Assembly (NCBI GenBank): GCA_002205965.3 | Contig: NADL03000673.1 | Coordinates: forward strand, 1,674,001-1,738,000 | DNA: 64,000 nt | Direction: 5' to 3' | DNA from: Kappaphycus alvarezii | Lineage: Eukaryota; Rhodophyta; Florideophyceae; Gigartinales; Solieriaceae | Part shown: one piece after another, positions 10,717-22,782 of the stretch | Layout: each line of letters opens with the position of its first letter | Numbering within the stretch: the first letter of the stretch is position 1 | Made by a program: the position numbers and the translations under genes | The notes under the pieces: model-generated | What the model was told of the DNA's origin: nothing | Seen by the model: only the letters and a program-made list of their open reading frames with translations | The model's database searches: none

Positions 10717-13700
10717 GGCTAAGAACTAACCGGATGTTCCACGTCATGCACGTGCAGTGGGGCTCGCGATAAAATCGCCATTGCAACAGAAGCCCATAGT
10801 GTGCAACTAATGCGCTGATAAATACGTCTGCGGATCACTGCTGTGGTTGTGAACTTCTCTGCAATGCGCGGGATGAAGTCTTCGAGGAACAGAATGCAGG
10901 CGGGGGATGGGGCACCCAGGGAGTCGAAAGCCAGGGCTGAAACTTGAAGTTCGGTTCCTAGAGGGTGTTGTGCGAAGGGGGGGATGCGGCGTACCAGTTT
11001 GCGCTCCAGGTCTTTGACTTTGTCTCGGTGGGCAATGTCGGCGGCGCCGCCGGCCATTTGTGTGGCCCTTGTGCGCACGCCTTGTTTGAACGGCGAGACA
11101 ACGGTTAGGTCGCATGGTATGGGGAGGACCTGTTGGCCTGTGGGCAGGGGGGGGGTTGTACAAGAATGTCCGCAGGGCGGATATTCGTTCCCGGGACAAG
11201 CAGCGGGACTTCGTATTGGCAGTCCAGGCCCGCAGCGCGAGCAACGTGGTAGGCGAAAACGTTGCGTAGCGAGTTGTGGCGGTGCGGGCGGCCGAAGCCG
11301 GCAGGGCAAAGGTCCGCCGCGTGGTCTCCGAGTGCGTCCATAGTTTGGTTGCAGTGGGCGCAGGTGAGCAGGCGGGAGTCGTCATATACGGGGAGGCCGA
11401 GGTGCCGGCGGATCATGGTCTGCCAGTGGGCCGAGGACACCACTGTAGCGGTTGTGGGGTGAGCGATGAGAAAAGCGGCGGCGGGGCTGTTCCGGAACGC
11501 CAGGCCACGAATCCGATGTCGAACTTCTTGAGTGCTGTGCTGAGCCGGGTTGGCGTCTGTCACCCATGAGTCATCACGCCAGGGGACCCTTGCCTGTGCC
11601 TCCTGCAGCACACCATTTAAGAAGGTTTGGAGGTTGGATGGTTTGGCAGCAAGCAGGCATGGGTCAAATGGGCCAATGTCGACGGAGTACGGGCGCCCAG
11701 GGATACATTGCAGGAAGTCACGGATTCGCGGCAAGGCTTGCCGGACCAGGAACGCCCTGTCACCCCGGTATCGGTGACCGGAGACGGCGGCAGAACGTTG
11801 CGTGGTGTACGATGCCGACCTCTCACGTGCCGGAACCGCGTCGATGATACTAGCTGCGACCGAGCCGTGTAGGAACGGGGAGATGAGGGTAAATCCCTGA
11901 CCTCCTTGGCGAATGGGTAGCGAAACTTGGTCCCATGCAGTGTCCGTCAGGGCGATCCCGTGTAGCTCCGAGTAAGACGACCTCTGCAGGGCGTCAAAGG
12001 CTTGTGCAGCGGGGGCCGAGTGCTGTGGGTCGGCGAGACGGAACGCGTGGGTGACGAGGCATGCCGACGCGCACAGCCCGTGCATGTGGAAACGGGCGCG
12101 GGGGTCACGAACGTGGGTCAGCAGTCGGAGGGTGCGGCGGCACCCCTCGACCTTGCCCCGTAGGTATGCATCGGTGAAGGCCCGGTTGCCAATCGGCGCT
12201 CCTAGGAGCTCGAAGCCGTCGCGCGGGCACTCGGACACAGGAAATTCGCGGAGGAAGTCCGTGCGGTCCGGCAGGAGCGTGTTCGGCCAGTGAATGCGCG
12301 TCTTCCTCGCGTTGACATGGAGACCAACAGCCGGACCCTCTGCCTGCAGGAGGCGGAGAGCACGGCGCAGACCCTGGAGTGTCCCTATGAGGGTCCCGTC
12401 GTCTGCGTACCATTGATTCAGCACAATGTTGCTGTCCCTGGCGATTTTCCGGATTAGTGGTTGGATCGTGAGGGAAAACAGCAACATACTGGCCGGGTCG
12501 CCCTGCTGGGTGCCCTGAGCACTCGAGATGACCGTGTTCTGGCGATTCGGTATAAGCAACGGTGGCTGAGTACGACCGTATACCATATTCACGAAGCGGG
12601 CCAGAGAAGGAGCGAGTGCTGGAAGTTGAGACAGCATTGACTGGCGATCAACGCGGTTGAAAGCGTTGTGCGCGTCAATGAGGACCGTGGCAACATGCGG
12701 AGCACCAGTGAAACGGCGAAGCCGGGTGCGGGTGTCATGGATGACCGCGTCCATCCCGGCCTTGATACCGTTTGTCGTTTGGAATGGCGCGAGGAAGTCT
12801 CGAGAGTCATCGATGGCGCTCGGCAGCAGCGTCTTGGTGACGATGCGGCGGAGGACCGATCCCACAGCGATGGGACGGATTTTGTCCGGTTTCGGCCGTA
12901 GCGGGAGTAATGTTGCCGCAGCGAGCAGGAGCAGGACCGAGTCCTGCAGTTCCCCACGCGCGATCCGCTTCACCAACCTCGTAAGCACACTTTTCCCTGT
13001 CACCCCGGCGGCCGGGCTGACCGATGTTTTGACTAGCAAGTGGAACCAGCGTGCCGGCGTGCGGTCCGGTCCCGCGGTCGTACCACGAGAAATACCTCGT
13101 ACAGCCTGCTCTACGGCGTCTGCCGTGATTGATGGTGGAGGAGGAAGGCCTTCTGCAGGAATGGGCGTGATCGGGCGCGGGGGCGCGGGGTGAAGATCAC
13201 GCAGCGCTTGGATGGTGTGCGGGTCATTCACATCGGCTAGCGGAGCGTTGTGCATGGACCGCATGGCCTTGCCGTAGCGGGCGTCTGCACAGAGGGCTTC
13301 AGCGCGACGGGCGCGCCGTGCGTCGCTGGAGCCTGAGCCGTAAGCGGGGCGGTGCTGCTGGATCCACTCAGAGCGTGCTTCATGGGCGCGCAGGGCTTCA
13401 AACCACAGCGCGTTCCACTCAGCTCCAGTATGGGCGCGCCGGATTCGGGCGCCGAGAGCGGCCCGTTGACCTTTGTTATGCTGCCAGGCGTCCTCCCCGC
13501 GCAAGCTGCGGCGGAGGACAGCGGTTGGCAGCATGTGGAGGTGCAGGAAAGCACAGTAGGTGGCCTCGTCCCCCTTGCGTTGGCGGCGGCTTGTACCAGC
13601 TTGATAAAAAGGAGAGTGAGGGGCTTGAGATATGGGAATGGGATATCCTGGAAGATGTCCCTTTCCCGGTATGGGGTGCGGAGGATGTCTTCGGGGCTTG

Positions 13701-14990
13701 GTAAGGGAGAGGCAGCGGAGGAGGGAGGAGGGGGTGGGGTGGAGATGTCCATGAGGAGGGTGGTTAGGCGGAGGAGCCGTCACCCGACCGCACTCCTTCC
13801 ATTGCGGACGTGCCGACAGGGGGAGGGAGGGGGCAGCGGAGGTCTTGTGCGGGTCCCTGGGCCGGAGGTGGGACTTCTTGCATGCCTGCGGACGACGGCG
13901 GCATGGCAGCGGGTGTGGCGGACTCCCGACCCTGTGGCGCCGAGGAGGCGACAGTGGGGGAAGAACAGCCAGGGGCGTCGGGGTTGCGGTGGGCACCATA
14001 AGGAACTCCGCCGCGGGGGCCTCTTCGGTTGCCGCGCAGCGGCGTTTGGTTGCCGAGGGGGAAGAGCCCGGGAATTGCAGGGTGAGGTCGGGGGATTGTT
14101 GAGGGGCGGGCCCGGGGGCGGGAGGGGCGGAGGAGGAGGCCGGACGCGCGTTGGGTCGCTTGTTGCGGGCGGAGCCGGGAGAGGTCGGGGCGGTGGGGTG
14201 AGCGGGGCTCACAACGGGTGGGCGGGCGGGATTGGCGGGGGTCTTGGGTTGGGCGGGTGAGGGGCGGGATCGGGCGGCACGACGGGTGTCGATGACGTCG
14301 CGGGCGTGGTGACGCAGGGTCGTTGCGAGGGCCGTGCGAACGTAGGGGAGGACCCAGGAGCGAAGGGTTGGGTCGAGTAGGCGGGTGGCCTCTCGGCCTA
14401 GGCGGGTCACGACTCCTTGGGAAGCGGAGTCGTCCAGGGCTGCGGCGGTGGCCGCGATGGTCGCAGTATTGGTTTGCAGGTCCGGAAACATGCACTGCAG
14501 GTGAGCCAGGATGGAGAATATCTCCTTACGGGCAGCATCGGGGAAGTAAATGAACGTCCATTTTCCCACGTGAGGGATCAGGACGTGCGGGGGCAGCAGA
14601 GGTGTTGGCGAGGGTGGCAGCCTCCCCGAGGAACTTTTGGGCAGCCTGGTAGGAGGCGAAGGAGCGGTCCGAGGTAGTTGCGATGCCCAAGTGGGCGAAA
14701 TGCGGGGCGGGAGGGGGCGTGGGCTCAAGATCCCCGTGCGCGGATTGAGACGACCGGGGGCGGCGGCGCCGAGAGCAACGAGTTTCCGAGCACGGGCGAG
14801 GGCCTGAGGAGATGCGTTGGCCGGTTGGCCAATGAGCGCTTGAGCCTGCGGGAGGCTCATGACACGTGCGCCAATAGCAGGGTCGACGCGTGGAAGCTCG
14901 ACCTTGGTGATGGGCACTAGGGTGGGGGCGGTTTGTGGGCGGCGCGGGGGGCGTGAAGCAACGGCGGCATAGGATGTACTAATCCATGCC
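10717..14990 (-). mobile_element. LINE family A, near full-length, RLE type (copy A4)
   Basis: The longest copy of the commonest element in the window. Its 3' end is GTTAGTTCTTAGCCC (sense), shared with copies A3, A5 and A7. The 5' limit is unclear; the open frame begins near 14917 and GC-rich leader-like sequence continues to about 15250. It encodes one long protein with a reverse transcriptase followed by a CCHC finger and a restriction-like endonuclease, the order of R2/NeSL/CRE-grade LINEs. There is no apurinic endonuclease in front of the RT. No target duplication was resolved. Confidence 0.85.
10719..14917 (-). CDS. LINE polyprotein: reverse transcriptase + CCHC + restriction-like endonuclease
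   Basis: The open frame from 14917 runs 1270 codons (first ATG at 14860). The first 400 residues are Pro-rich and probably disordered. The RT spans about residues 600-900: TAGPDRTPARW near 610, SAQGTQQGDP near 802, and the catalytic WYADDG near 837. Near 1185 lies the finger CAHCNQTMDALGDHAADLC (CX2CX9HX4C), then RHNSLRN and the endonuclease start NIRPADILVQPP. The frame then breaks in a run of nine C (G9 on the plus strand near 11150). The next frame (10719-11309) continues with PIPCDLTVVSPF, Lys in HRDKVKDLE, and the tail RIYQRISCTLWAS. Ten C would give one open frame of about 1,400 codons, so a sequencing slip is likely. Confidence 0.85.
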
Positions 14991-14999
14991 GAGCGCGGC

Positions 15000-16264
15000 G
15001 GGGCGCCGGGTGGCTGCGCGCCCGCGCGCCGGGGGGAAGGGGGTATGAGGGAGGTGATGTTGATTGTTGGAAAAGTATTTGTGTTGCAGAGATTTGGAAG
15101 AGAGAGAGACTGCTTCGTTGCCGCAGGTGGTCAAGGGCCGCCCGCTGGTGTACAGAACAGTCGTCGCGACTGTGCATTGCTGGTGACTTTTTATTCAAAT
15201 GCTGTAGCAGGGGACCTTACGGCCCCTACTGGACCTAGCGGGGCTCAACAGGGCTGAATTGGCGCTTGTTGATTATAACGGCAGTATACTATACTGTAGT
15301 ACCCTAAATAATCTTTTTCTCATGATATTTCTTGCAAAATCATAAATCAAGAAAATCACGAAATTAAGGAACTATGGTACAACAAGGTACCATCCGTTTT
15401 ACTGATGCCATAAAGTTACTCTCTCTATATCGATGCGAACTTGACACAATTGGAAGAAAAACCCGAGCTCTTCTGCCCTAAACCCCGATATCCGCGACTG
15501 TGCAGTACTGTACACTTAACCGTATGTTGCTACTGAACGATATTTTTCCCAGCATACACAAGTTATTTACTGTACATTCAGTAGCAATTCAAATTGGAAG
15601 AAAAAAATGTTTTTCTCTTTACTACGGTCGTAGAATTGGTAGTAAAGTCGCAGAGTAATGTGGTAATCCGCTCCCAGTCCCATCTATATCGGCGGGGTCT
15701 TTCAACCGAGTAACATCGTGTGACATCGACGACAACCACCCTCCAGAAATAAATGCACCTGTATTACACAGCCAAGTACAGTTCAGTAAAGTACAGTACT
15801 GCTTATTTGGATTAGTGACCCTTTAATAAAAGCGTATGTTTGTTATTTGGATGGGCCCTAAGGATTTTGGCAGGCATGTGTCATAGGTCCCGATCGATTT
15901 TGGGAATTATGGCCCACAATACTATACATGATAGTCACTTTACAGTACAGCGAAGCATAATCGTGCCAAACTCAGTAAATTTATTAAAATATCGATGGCA
16001 CAAAACCTTCGATGCTCATTGCAGTGCGACTTGACCTGCGACCGAGTGAGCGAAGCTGGTCTTCTTTCGACGCGAACCTCTGCCGGATACCATTGCGACA
16101 CACTCGTTCTTCACTTTGTACTAAACCAGACTCCTTCCGCTCGAAGTACATCGCAAGCGTCCTCTTCTTCCGAATTGCGAGCGTCCATTCGAGCGCTTGT
16201 GTTCCGCAACTCGAATCTCCTGGGATAAATTGATGGCCGAGACTTCATCGTCACGCAATGCTCC
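15000..16264. other. intergenic, AT-rich, upstream of the receptor gene
   Basis: 15000-15250 is probably LINE leader. Beyond it is AT-rich noncoding sequence with GTACAGTAC-type words (15500-15515 and 15778-15802). A 19-base word ACTGATGCCATAAAGTTAC at 15401 recurs at 61764. No gene recognised. The promoter of the receptor-like gene must lie here, but no clear core element was identified. Confidence 0.5.
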
Positions 16265-17796
16265 ATGAGACGTCATTGCATCCGCTTGCCACTTCTTCTC
16301 TGTTTCAATCTTATTCATCACGCAATCGCCTTCAACGAACTTGCTGGTGAACATCTCAAAGGATGCGTTCTTCCAGAATCCCCTTACGTTGTTCGCGATT
16401 TGACCCGGCGGTCCGGGTTCGGAGGAATTGCACTTGAATACTTGGACCGTCTCCGTGATAACCTGCAATTCACAATCGAGTTACATCTATGGAACGACAC
16501 TTGGAGCTCATTTATCACGCACATGTCAGAATGTGAACCACATTCACAATCCTCAGACAATTCATGCGCATGTGACATCGGTGTTGGCTCTTTCACCGTC
16601 ACCAACGAACGGGAGGAGAGGATCAGTTTTGTTTGGCCTTTCAGTAACGAGAATCATCGTATGGTCGGTCGAAAGTCTGACCTACGCGTCGATGACTCAA
16701 AGAACTCATGGTTTGTCTTTCAGACTTTTTCCCTTAGCGTGTGGGGCATCATCCTCATAGGAATCGCCATGCATGCAACCGGAACCGTATTTTTCGGACC
16801 ATTTCGTCCTCCGGAACTTGAGCCGTTTTCCGGTATGAATACTCCGGAGTCGAGAAGACTTAACCGCGCAGCAGGAATCATGTGGAATATTAAGAAATTC
16901 CCAGCCGCTGTTATGTTTTCTTATGCTCATTTAATCGGTCATCCGTTCTTGGGACGTTCACAAGGGTCCCCGTCGTTTCATAGGACTGCCTGGCTTGTAC
17001 TAGGTGTAACAGCAGGCTTGTTTCTCCTAACGGTCTATGAAGCCAGTCTCACGGTTTTGTTGTTCGAAAGTACGCTTACCTCCCCGTTTCAAACTTTGCG
17101 CGATATCACCGACTGCGCTGTCCCGCCCGATAGAGTTGCGATGATTCGAGGTGGGGCATCACAGGATTTTTGGAATAACGCAGTGAATATTCCTCAAAAC
17201 ATTCAAAAATGCAAATGGGACCGGGTGGGTATGGAAGTTTCCAATTTGGAGGAGGGATTTCGGTATGTAAAGGAGGGCAAGGCTGACTTTTTCTTTTCTT
17301 TGGAGGGGAGTGTATTGTTTCGCGCTCATCGCAACTGTGATGTATTCGAACCAGTTGGAGAGCCGTTCTTCTCCACCTCAGTGGCCTTTGTCATGCCCAC
17401 AAGGGCGAACCAAACCCTTTGGAAACGCTGTCTCGCGAGACCCGAATTCTGCGAGAGCAAGACGGATATGAGTCGGCTACTTTGCTTGCCGCCAGGAATG
17501 CATGTGATGCGGTAGTGGACGCAACAATCACACCAGGCAAATTGGCAGCCTTCTTTGTAATGTACGTTGTTTTGTGGGGGTTTTTGTTGATATATCGTTG
17601 TGTTTTCTTGTGGAGGAGGAAAAAAAAGAGATTAACAAAGACGAATGAGAAGCCGCAGGATGATGATCACGCCGTGGTCGTGGACATGAATTCTATACAC
17701 ACTGAGGGCTTCACTGCTGTGACACCAGCTGATGACTCATTCGATCCATTTGACGAGTTCTCGGAATATGACGATCAGATTCCCAGTAAAGCTTAA
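16265..17796 (+). CDS. ionotropic glutamate receptor-like channel subunit
   Basis: A short iGluR-type protein with no N-terminal leucine-binding domain. Order: signal peptide (residues 1-22); ligand-binding half S1 (about 30-125) with the family Arg in TVTNEREERISFVWPF; M1 (about 144-172); pore loop near FPAAVMFSYAHLIGHPF; M3 (about 237-262, TVYEASLTVLLF where SYTANLAAFL is usual); S2 (about 270-380, GKADFFFSLEGSVL and VGEPFFSTSVAFVMP). M4 (KLAAFFVMYVVLWGFLLIYR) and a basic, then acidic, cytosolic tail lie in another frame ending at 17796. The frames switch at CCC near 17395. One more C gives VMPHKGEPNPLETLSRE, the usual end of S2, so a one-base assembly slip is likely. No introns. Which ligand it binds cannot be told. 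Confidence 0.8.
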
Positions 17797-19700
17797 CTTC
17801 CACAGGTGAGGGAACTGTCGTCACTTGCAGGTGAAGATGATATTGACTCATTAGGTCGGGAAGATGCGATTATCATACTCCACCAATTGTATTAGCCAGA
17901 GGCATCAGGGGCGCTAGTTCTTTTCTAGAATGAATACAGAAGCGGTTTTGGTGTTGAAGCCCTCCTGCTGTATTCGCTGTGAGCATTGTCATTGATGGAC
18001 TCAGGTAAGCTATGACCTAAAAAAGCAGTACAGTGCAAGTAAGTAACATCCAGTACGTTGTAGCTCATTATTGCAGTCGTGGAAAATGAGACGAAGGCCG
18101 AGATGAGTTATTTTGAAGCATACCAGAGGTTGTATCGACGTTTTGTCGAAATCATAAAGATCGTCCCACGATGACAGCCCGGCAAATGCCAGACACATTC
18201 TGCTGCCACCATACGTACAGTACAGTACAAGTGGACTGGGTATAAGCCAGTTTCTCTGTTAGAGTGCAGGAACCACCTGTGCCCACCCATTCAGTTACTG
18301 ATTTAGCCGGAGAGTCCAACAAAATTATGACAAGTGGATGGAGGCCACATTTCTACTGCACAGTCTACACTACTACTACGGGTATTTTATGTACGACACA
18401 GAGCTTTGGGGGGTCGTGAACGGAATTGGCAAACGTGGGCCAATAGGAGGGCCGGATTCTGAGCGATTTTGATTGCGGTAAATAGCTGAGGGTAATATGT
18501 TTAGGTTTTTTACAGTGGGATATTCACAACTTTGCATGTTGCACCTGCAAATGGTAAGGAAGGTCATGTACTGTAGTGTTACCCATCAGCAACGACTTGT
18601 CCCGCATAACGTATTAGCCGCGTGGATATAACCGACCACATCTTCCATGCATTAAAATAACCCAAAAATTTCCCCTCCTGCAAATGGTGCTAAAGTAAAG
18701 AATGAGGCTCAGGGTAACAAGAAATATTCCGAAGGGGGGGATTTTTGGGGTGCCGTACTGATTAGGGATGCAGGGCGGCTATTTTCCGAAGGCTAAGGGG
18801 AGAGGTCTGTGTGATGGAGTCCGGAAATGAGGCCGGGTCATGAGGTGCTGCAATATCCCTATTGCCTAGACCGTTCCAATAATCGAGCTTAGCCCATTTT
18901 GGGCCACGCCGGGGTGAGGGCATGCAGTGCCCGTACTTTCGATTAATCGAACGTACGGGGCGTTTTTTTCGCCTCCATAGCAGCTCCCATAACTCCGGTT
19001 CTATACTGCTTCGAAAAAACATTACCGCCGTCCTGTTGTCAACACCACCCCCTACCCTAGCCCACTTTTTTGTCGTCCCCCCTGCAGTACTTGTCACCGG
19101 AGCGATTACCAAAGTCCCCGTTCTTCGCGACTTTCCCGATCCCCCCCATCCGGATACGCTCCCGATCTCGACGGCATTCCTGGCAACACCAACCCCTCTA
19201 CCTGAGTCTTGTACTTCCTGCTCCTATTGCAGTGGGTGGCTTTGGTTTGCTTCTAACGCTGAAATGGTCGTTCTGATTTGCTCACACACCCTTTCGATAC
19301 CCCTTCTCTCCCCCTCGTACTCACGTCGCGTTTTCGCCATTTCTCAGTGTGTTGCAAAGCGCTTCCACCGTGGTACAAATCTCACCCACTGCGCTTCAAA
19401 TCTCCACCACACTGAAAACGCATCCCTCTGTCTCCAAGAGACATTTGGTTGAAAATTGCTGGATCCATCGGCTATCATCCTCACAGTCTCCACTCTCCCA
19501 CTCCGCCGACGAGCGCTCTCCCCGTTTCTGCTCTCATACAAGTCAGCTTTGGAACGTTCCCGCCTCGTTCGAGCGACTGGAATCTGGACTCCCAGGAAAC
19601 ATGCTCTTTCCGTTTGGGACACTGCGCGACGTTGAAAATGAAGGCAATGTCGGGGCGCCTTTATTTTTCTGTTATATCGGCGACCCAGTATGCTTTGGAT
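17797..19700. other. no confident gene
   Basis: 17.8-18.9 kb is noncoding with scattered GTACAGTAC words (18215-18235). A 176-codon open frame (18922-19452) and overlapping frames to 19937 have no recognised domain and uneven composition. They may be the untranslated or leader part of the PiggyBac-like element that follows. Confidence 0.4.
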
Positions 19701-19735
19701 ATTACCCCGTTCCTGTTTAGCACTCTACAGCACTG

Positions 19736-22700
19736 CCACTTGCATTTCCAAATGGCCAACCAAGGCATCAGTCTCCTGCTCCTGAGCAACGTGGGGGACG
19801 ACAGGGTACTCGTGGCCGTGGAAGGAGACGTGGTCGTGATGAGGGCGGCAGCGGGAGGACCGAACAAAATGATCCATCATCAGGATGGAAGATCCAGTAT
19901 CCTTTACCTACTGCATTCATGTCGGAGAATGACTTAAAGAAGACTTTCTTCGCCAATCATACCCGCAACTTTGCGATGTCCGTTGCAACCGGCTGAAAGT
20001 TGAGCTTCGCTCACTCGACAAGTCGCTGAGTCCATCTTCGGTGGTTTTTCTTTTCGTACGGGACACACTGAACACTCTAGCGGGTTGGCTGGACGCATCT
20101 CCGAAGGTTTCTGGCAATAACAACTACAGTTCTGTTGATGATGTATCTATGTTTATGTACTTTTGTGTGCACATGGTAGCATGCAGTACTCGCCCTAGCA
20201 CAAATCGCGTTATTTCAATGGTCTCCACAGAGACAGAATTGGAAATCAATCCACATTTCATCAAGTTTATTATGAATAACACAATGCCGTATAATCCTAC
20301 AGTTTGTGGGTTTGACGAGAGCCGTGTATGGACTTTTCAGAGGGAAAGTAAAGTCCTCATGGCAGAATTCAAGCAGATCGCTTTTAAAGTCGCCGAACGC
20401 ATTTTTTTGGACCCTTCACAGGGGTTCTACACTTTGGATGATGACTGATTTGGTTCCTGCTCGAAGGAAATTCAAGTCAAGACACTCAGTAACCGCAAAG
20501 CTGAAGGCAAATGGTCCAGAGCTGACGCTGTTGCCGATGTATTCTTCATGGGGTACTATAAGTAAGGTTTCGTCGCCGTGGTGAGAGTGTGGGGCAGGGG
20601 GTGCGTCGGGTTACTGAATTGGTAGCGGAAAGAAGAGGGAATATAGTTATGAATGTAATGGTTCTGACAATGGGGCGAGGGTTGACCAACCGTAAAGTGA
20701 TGGAAGAGCTCATTAGGGTTTCCGTCAGCGTTCCAGGGGTGGTTGAGAATCAATACAACAGTTACCACCCGTTCGCGGCGTTATCAATTTTGAAACCAAA
20801 GAAAACGCCGGACAGTACCGGGGGGCGATGCCGATGAGGACATCAGCAGTGCTAATGAGGAAAGTGAGACTGAGGATGATAATGAAGAATTCGTCGGATT
20901 GCAACGTGACAGGCGGGGGGCATTCACCATTGACAACCACCCTGATATGGGCCCAGGTGTGTTCTACGCTAGACAAAGAGTGGCCGGGCGAGGTCTGAGG
21001 AAGACGGATCTGCATGCTGTGGCCGTACAGGGGTATGGAAACAAAAATAGCGCAAATGTATTATGTTTCTTGCACTCCGTACCTCCTCCATTCGGTGACA
21101 GCTTCTCCTATTAGCTGGGGGTGCCCGCACCTATCACCGCAGGAAATGGAATTCCGAAGCATGCATTTGATTTATCGTCAGAATGCAGTAGCAGGCAAGA
21201 GCTGGAGCATTATCATTCTTCAAATTCCTTCATCCTCACCTTTAAACAGAGGACTGTGGATTGGTTTCTCCTGCTCCAATTTAAAATAACAGCTACATTT
21301 GCAGTCAGGCTTTTCCGGAAAATTTCTACTGTCAGTTCCTTTTTTTGGAGTGGCATCGTCCGAAGATACATTCTGTGATTTCAATGACATTGCTACAGAT
21401 TTAATTGATAACTGGTTTGGTCGAAACTGAGGTACAGAGGACATGAAGCGAGGTATCTTGAACGAGGGCGCAGTGAGTAACGCACCAAGTCAAGACGAAA
21501 AAGTGGTAGAATTGCTCACTTGTGGTTTAATTGGCGGGTTGGAATGTGAGTGGATACCTGCGTCACCTGACGGTATTTGCACCATCAATACATCATTTAC
21601 AAAAGGGACGCCAGGGGAAGTACCCAGTGTTTTTCATGCTGTGGTTGAAATTAAGACCAGAGTAGCAAGCTCGACAGTAAGCCAGGCACTCCCTCATGCA
21701 AGTTTGGATTATGAGTTTGTGACATGGGAAGTGCTAGGTCTAAGATGTTGGTTCCGTTGGATCATCAGTTGCAGATACTCCACCGGTGTATTTGCACAAG
21801 GTTCAGGTATGCAGTGTACGTGTGTGCTGCGGATAGTCAAATTCTGTATAAGTTATCGCTTTTTGTCAGCGAAGACATTTACGAAGGAGTGATGATGGTC
21901 ATGACTGTTGATTTTTCACCTCAATTTGAGTGGATGTACAGGGAACCTTTCGAGGTTCCAGAAGAAGTGGACGAGTAGCAAGTGGAGATTTTAAAATCGC
22001 ACTACTCCCTATTCAAGGCAATATATAGCATCGCGAAGAGTGATGGACCTGTTAGTCCAAGCAATGTATTTAAACACAGCTCGCAAACTTTAAACAGTAG
22101 TACGAAGGGCGGTGTGGACTCCTCAGCTCAATTCGTTCGTTTTTAAAGAGTCAGAGTGCCCGTATAAAGTGGGGATCTAAAATTTTTTCAGATGTTCTGA
22201 AAACAATACTTCAGAATGCGTTTATTGCCTGGCGCATTGGAAGTCGTCGTGAGGGTTTGCAAACAAGAGCGTTTGCAAACAAGCGAGGAATTTAAGGATT
22301 TGGACAGCCTCCGCGATAGTTTACATAACACGCAATGCTTTGCGGACTTTGTAATGGACGTTGCAATAGACCCCCTTCGGGATGTGAAGCGGCCCAAGGA
22401 ACAGGCTGACGGTGACGAGCATTCTGTGTTAGTTCCGTCCGCGAAGGAGAGGCTTCTCCGTAAATCCGCAGCTAAGCGTAAGCGGAAAAGGTTAGCATTC
22501 TTTAGTTCAGAGAACGGGGCTACTTTACGACTACATGTGAAGGCCGATCATGTTGTACACATGAGAATTCAACAGTATTGCGCGCTATGTGGCGTCAATC
22601 ACGGGAAAAAGGTGAGGGGGCATCGTGTGAACATCAGGTGTGACTCCTGTAAAGTAAATCTACAGCGACTGCATCAAGCGTTGGGAGGGGTGCAAATGGA

Positions 22701-22782
22701 AAGAGGACAGCGGCAAAATCGGGCGTTTGGGGAGATGGAAGTGGGCGGGAGAGGAGGGCAAAGGCGGCAGGCGTTGGGGTAG
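19736..22782 (+). pseudogene. PiggyBac-like transposase relic with inserted YqaJ nuclease domain
   Basis: In order: an Arg/Gly-rich start (about 19770-19860); an N-terminal transposase region (20041-20446) reaching the first catalytic Asp in GFYTLDDD at 20431-20445; ADAVADVFFMGYYKVRFRRR; then GRGLTNRKVMEELIRV at 20668, about 77 residues after the first Asp, where the family has DRG (the Asp is Gly here). A YqaJ-type PD-(D/E)XK domain follows: QRTVDWFLLLQFKITATFA near 21255, GILNEGAVSNAPSQDEKVV near 21455, ASPDGICTIN near 21568, VVEIKTRV near 21645. Next come STKGGVDSSAQF (about 22105), the third-Asp block, NAFIAWRI, and a zinc ribbon CALCGV...CDSCKV at 22575-22660. Several stops and frame changes show it is dead. 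Terminal repeats not found. Confidence 0.75.
21240..21978 (+). other. YqaJ-type PD-(D/E)XK nuclease domain inside the transposase relic
   Basis: The family signature is present in order: QRTxxWFxLxxFxITAT (helix and first strand), GILNEGAVSN (the NE contact), CEWIPASPDGI (catalytic Asp) and VVEIKTRV (catalytic Glu and Lys), then DHQLQILHRCICTRFRYAVY, the usual C-terminal helix and strand. YqaJ/lambda-exonuclease proteins process double-stranded DNA ends in phages. Here the domain is read in the same direction as the transposase blocks on both sides, and it accounts for most of the roughly 380 extra residues between the second and third Asp positions. At least two frames are used, so it is decayed. 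Confidence 0.75.

Noticed and set aside
13352-14260. 302-codon plus-strand open frame
   Set aside because: Gly/Arg-rich shadow opposite the Pro-rich N-terminal part of the LINE protein.
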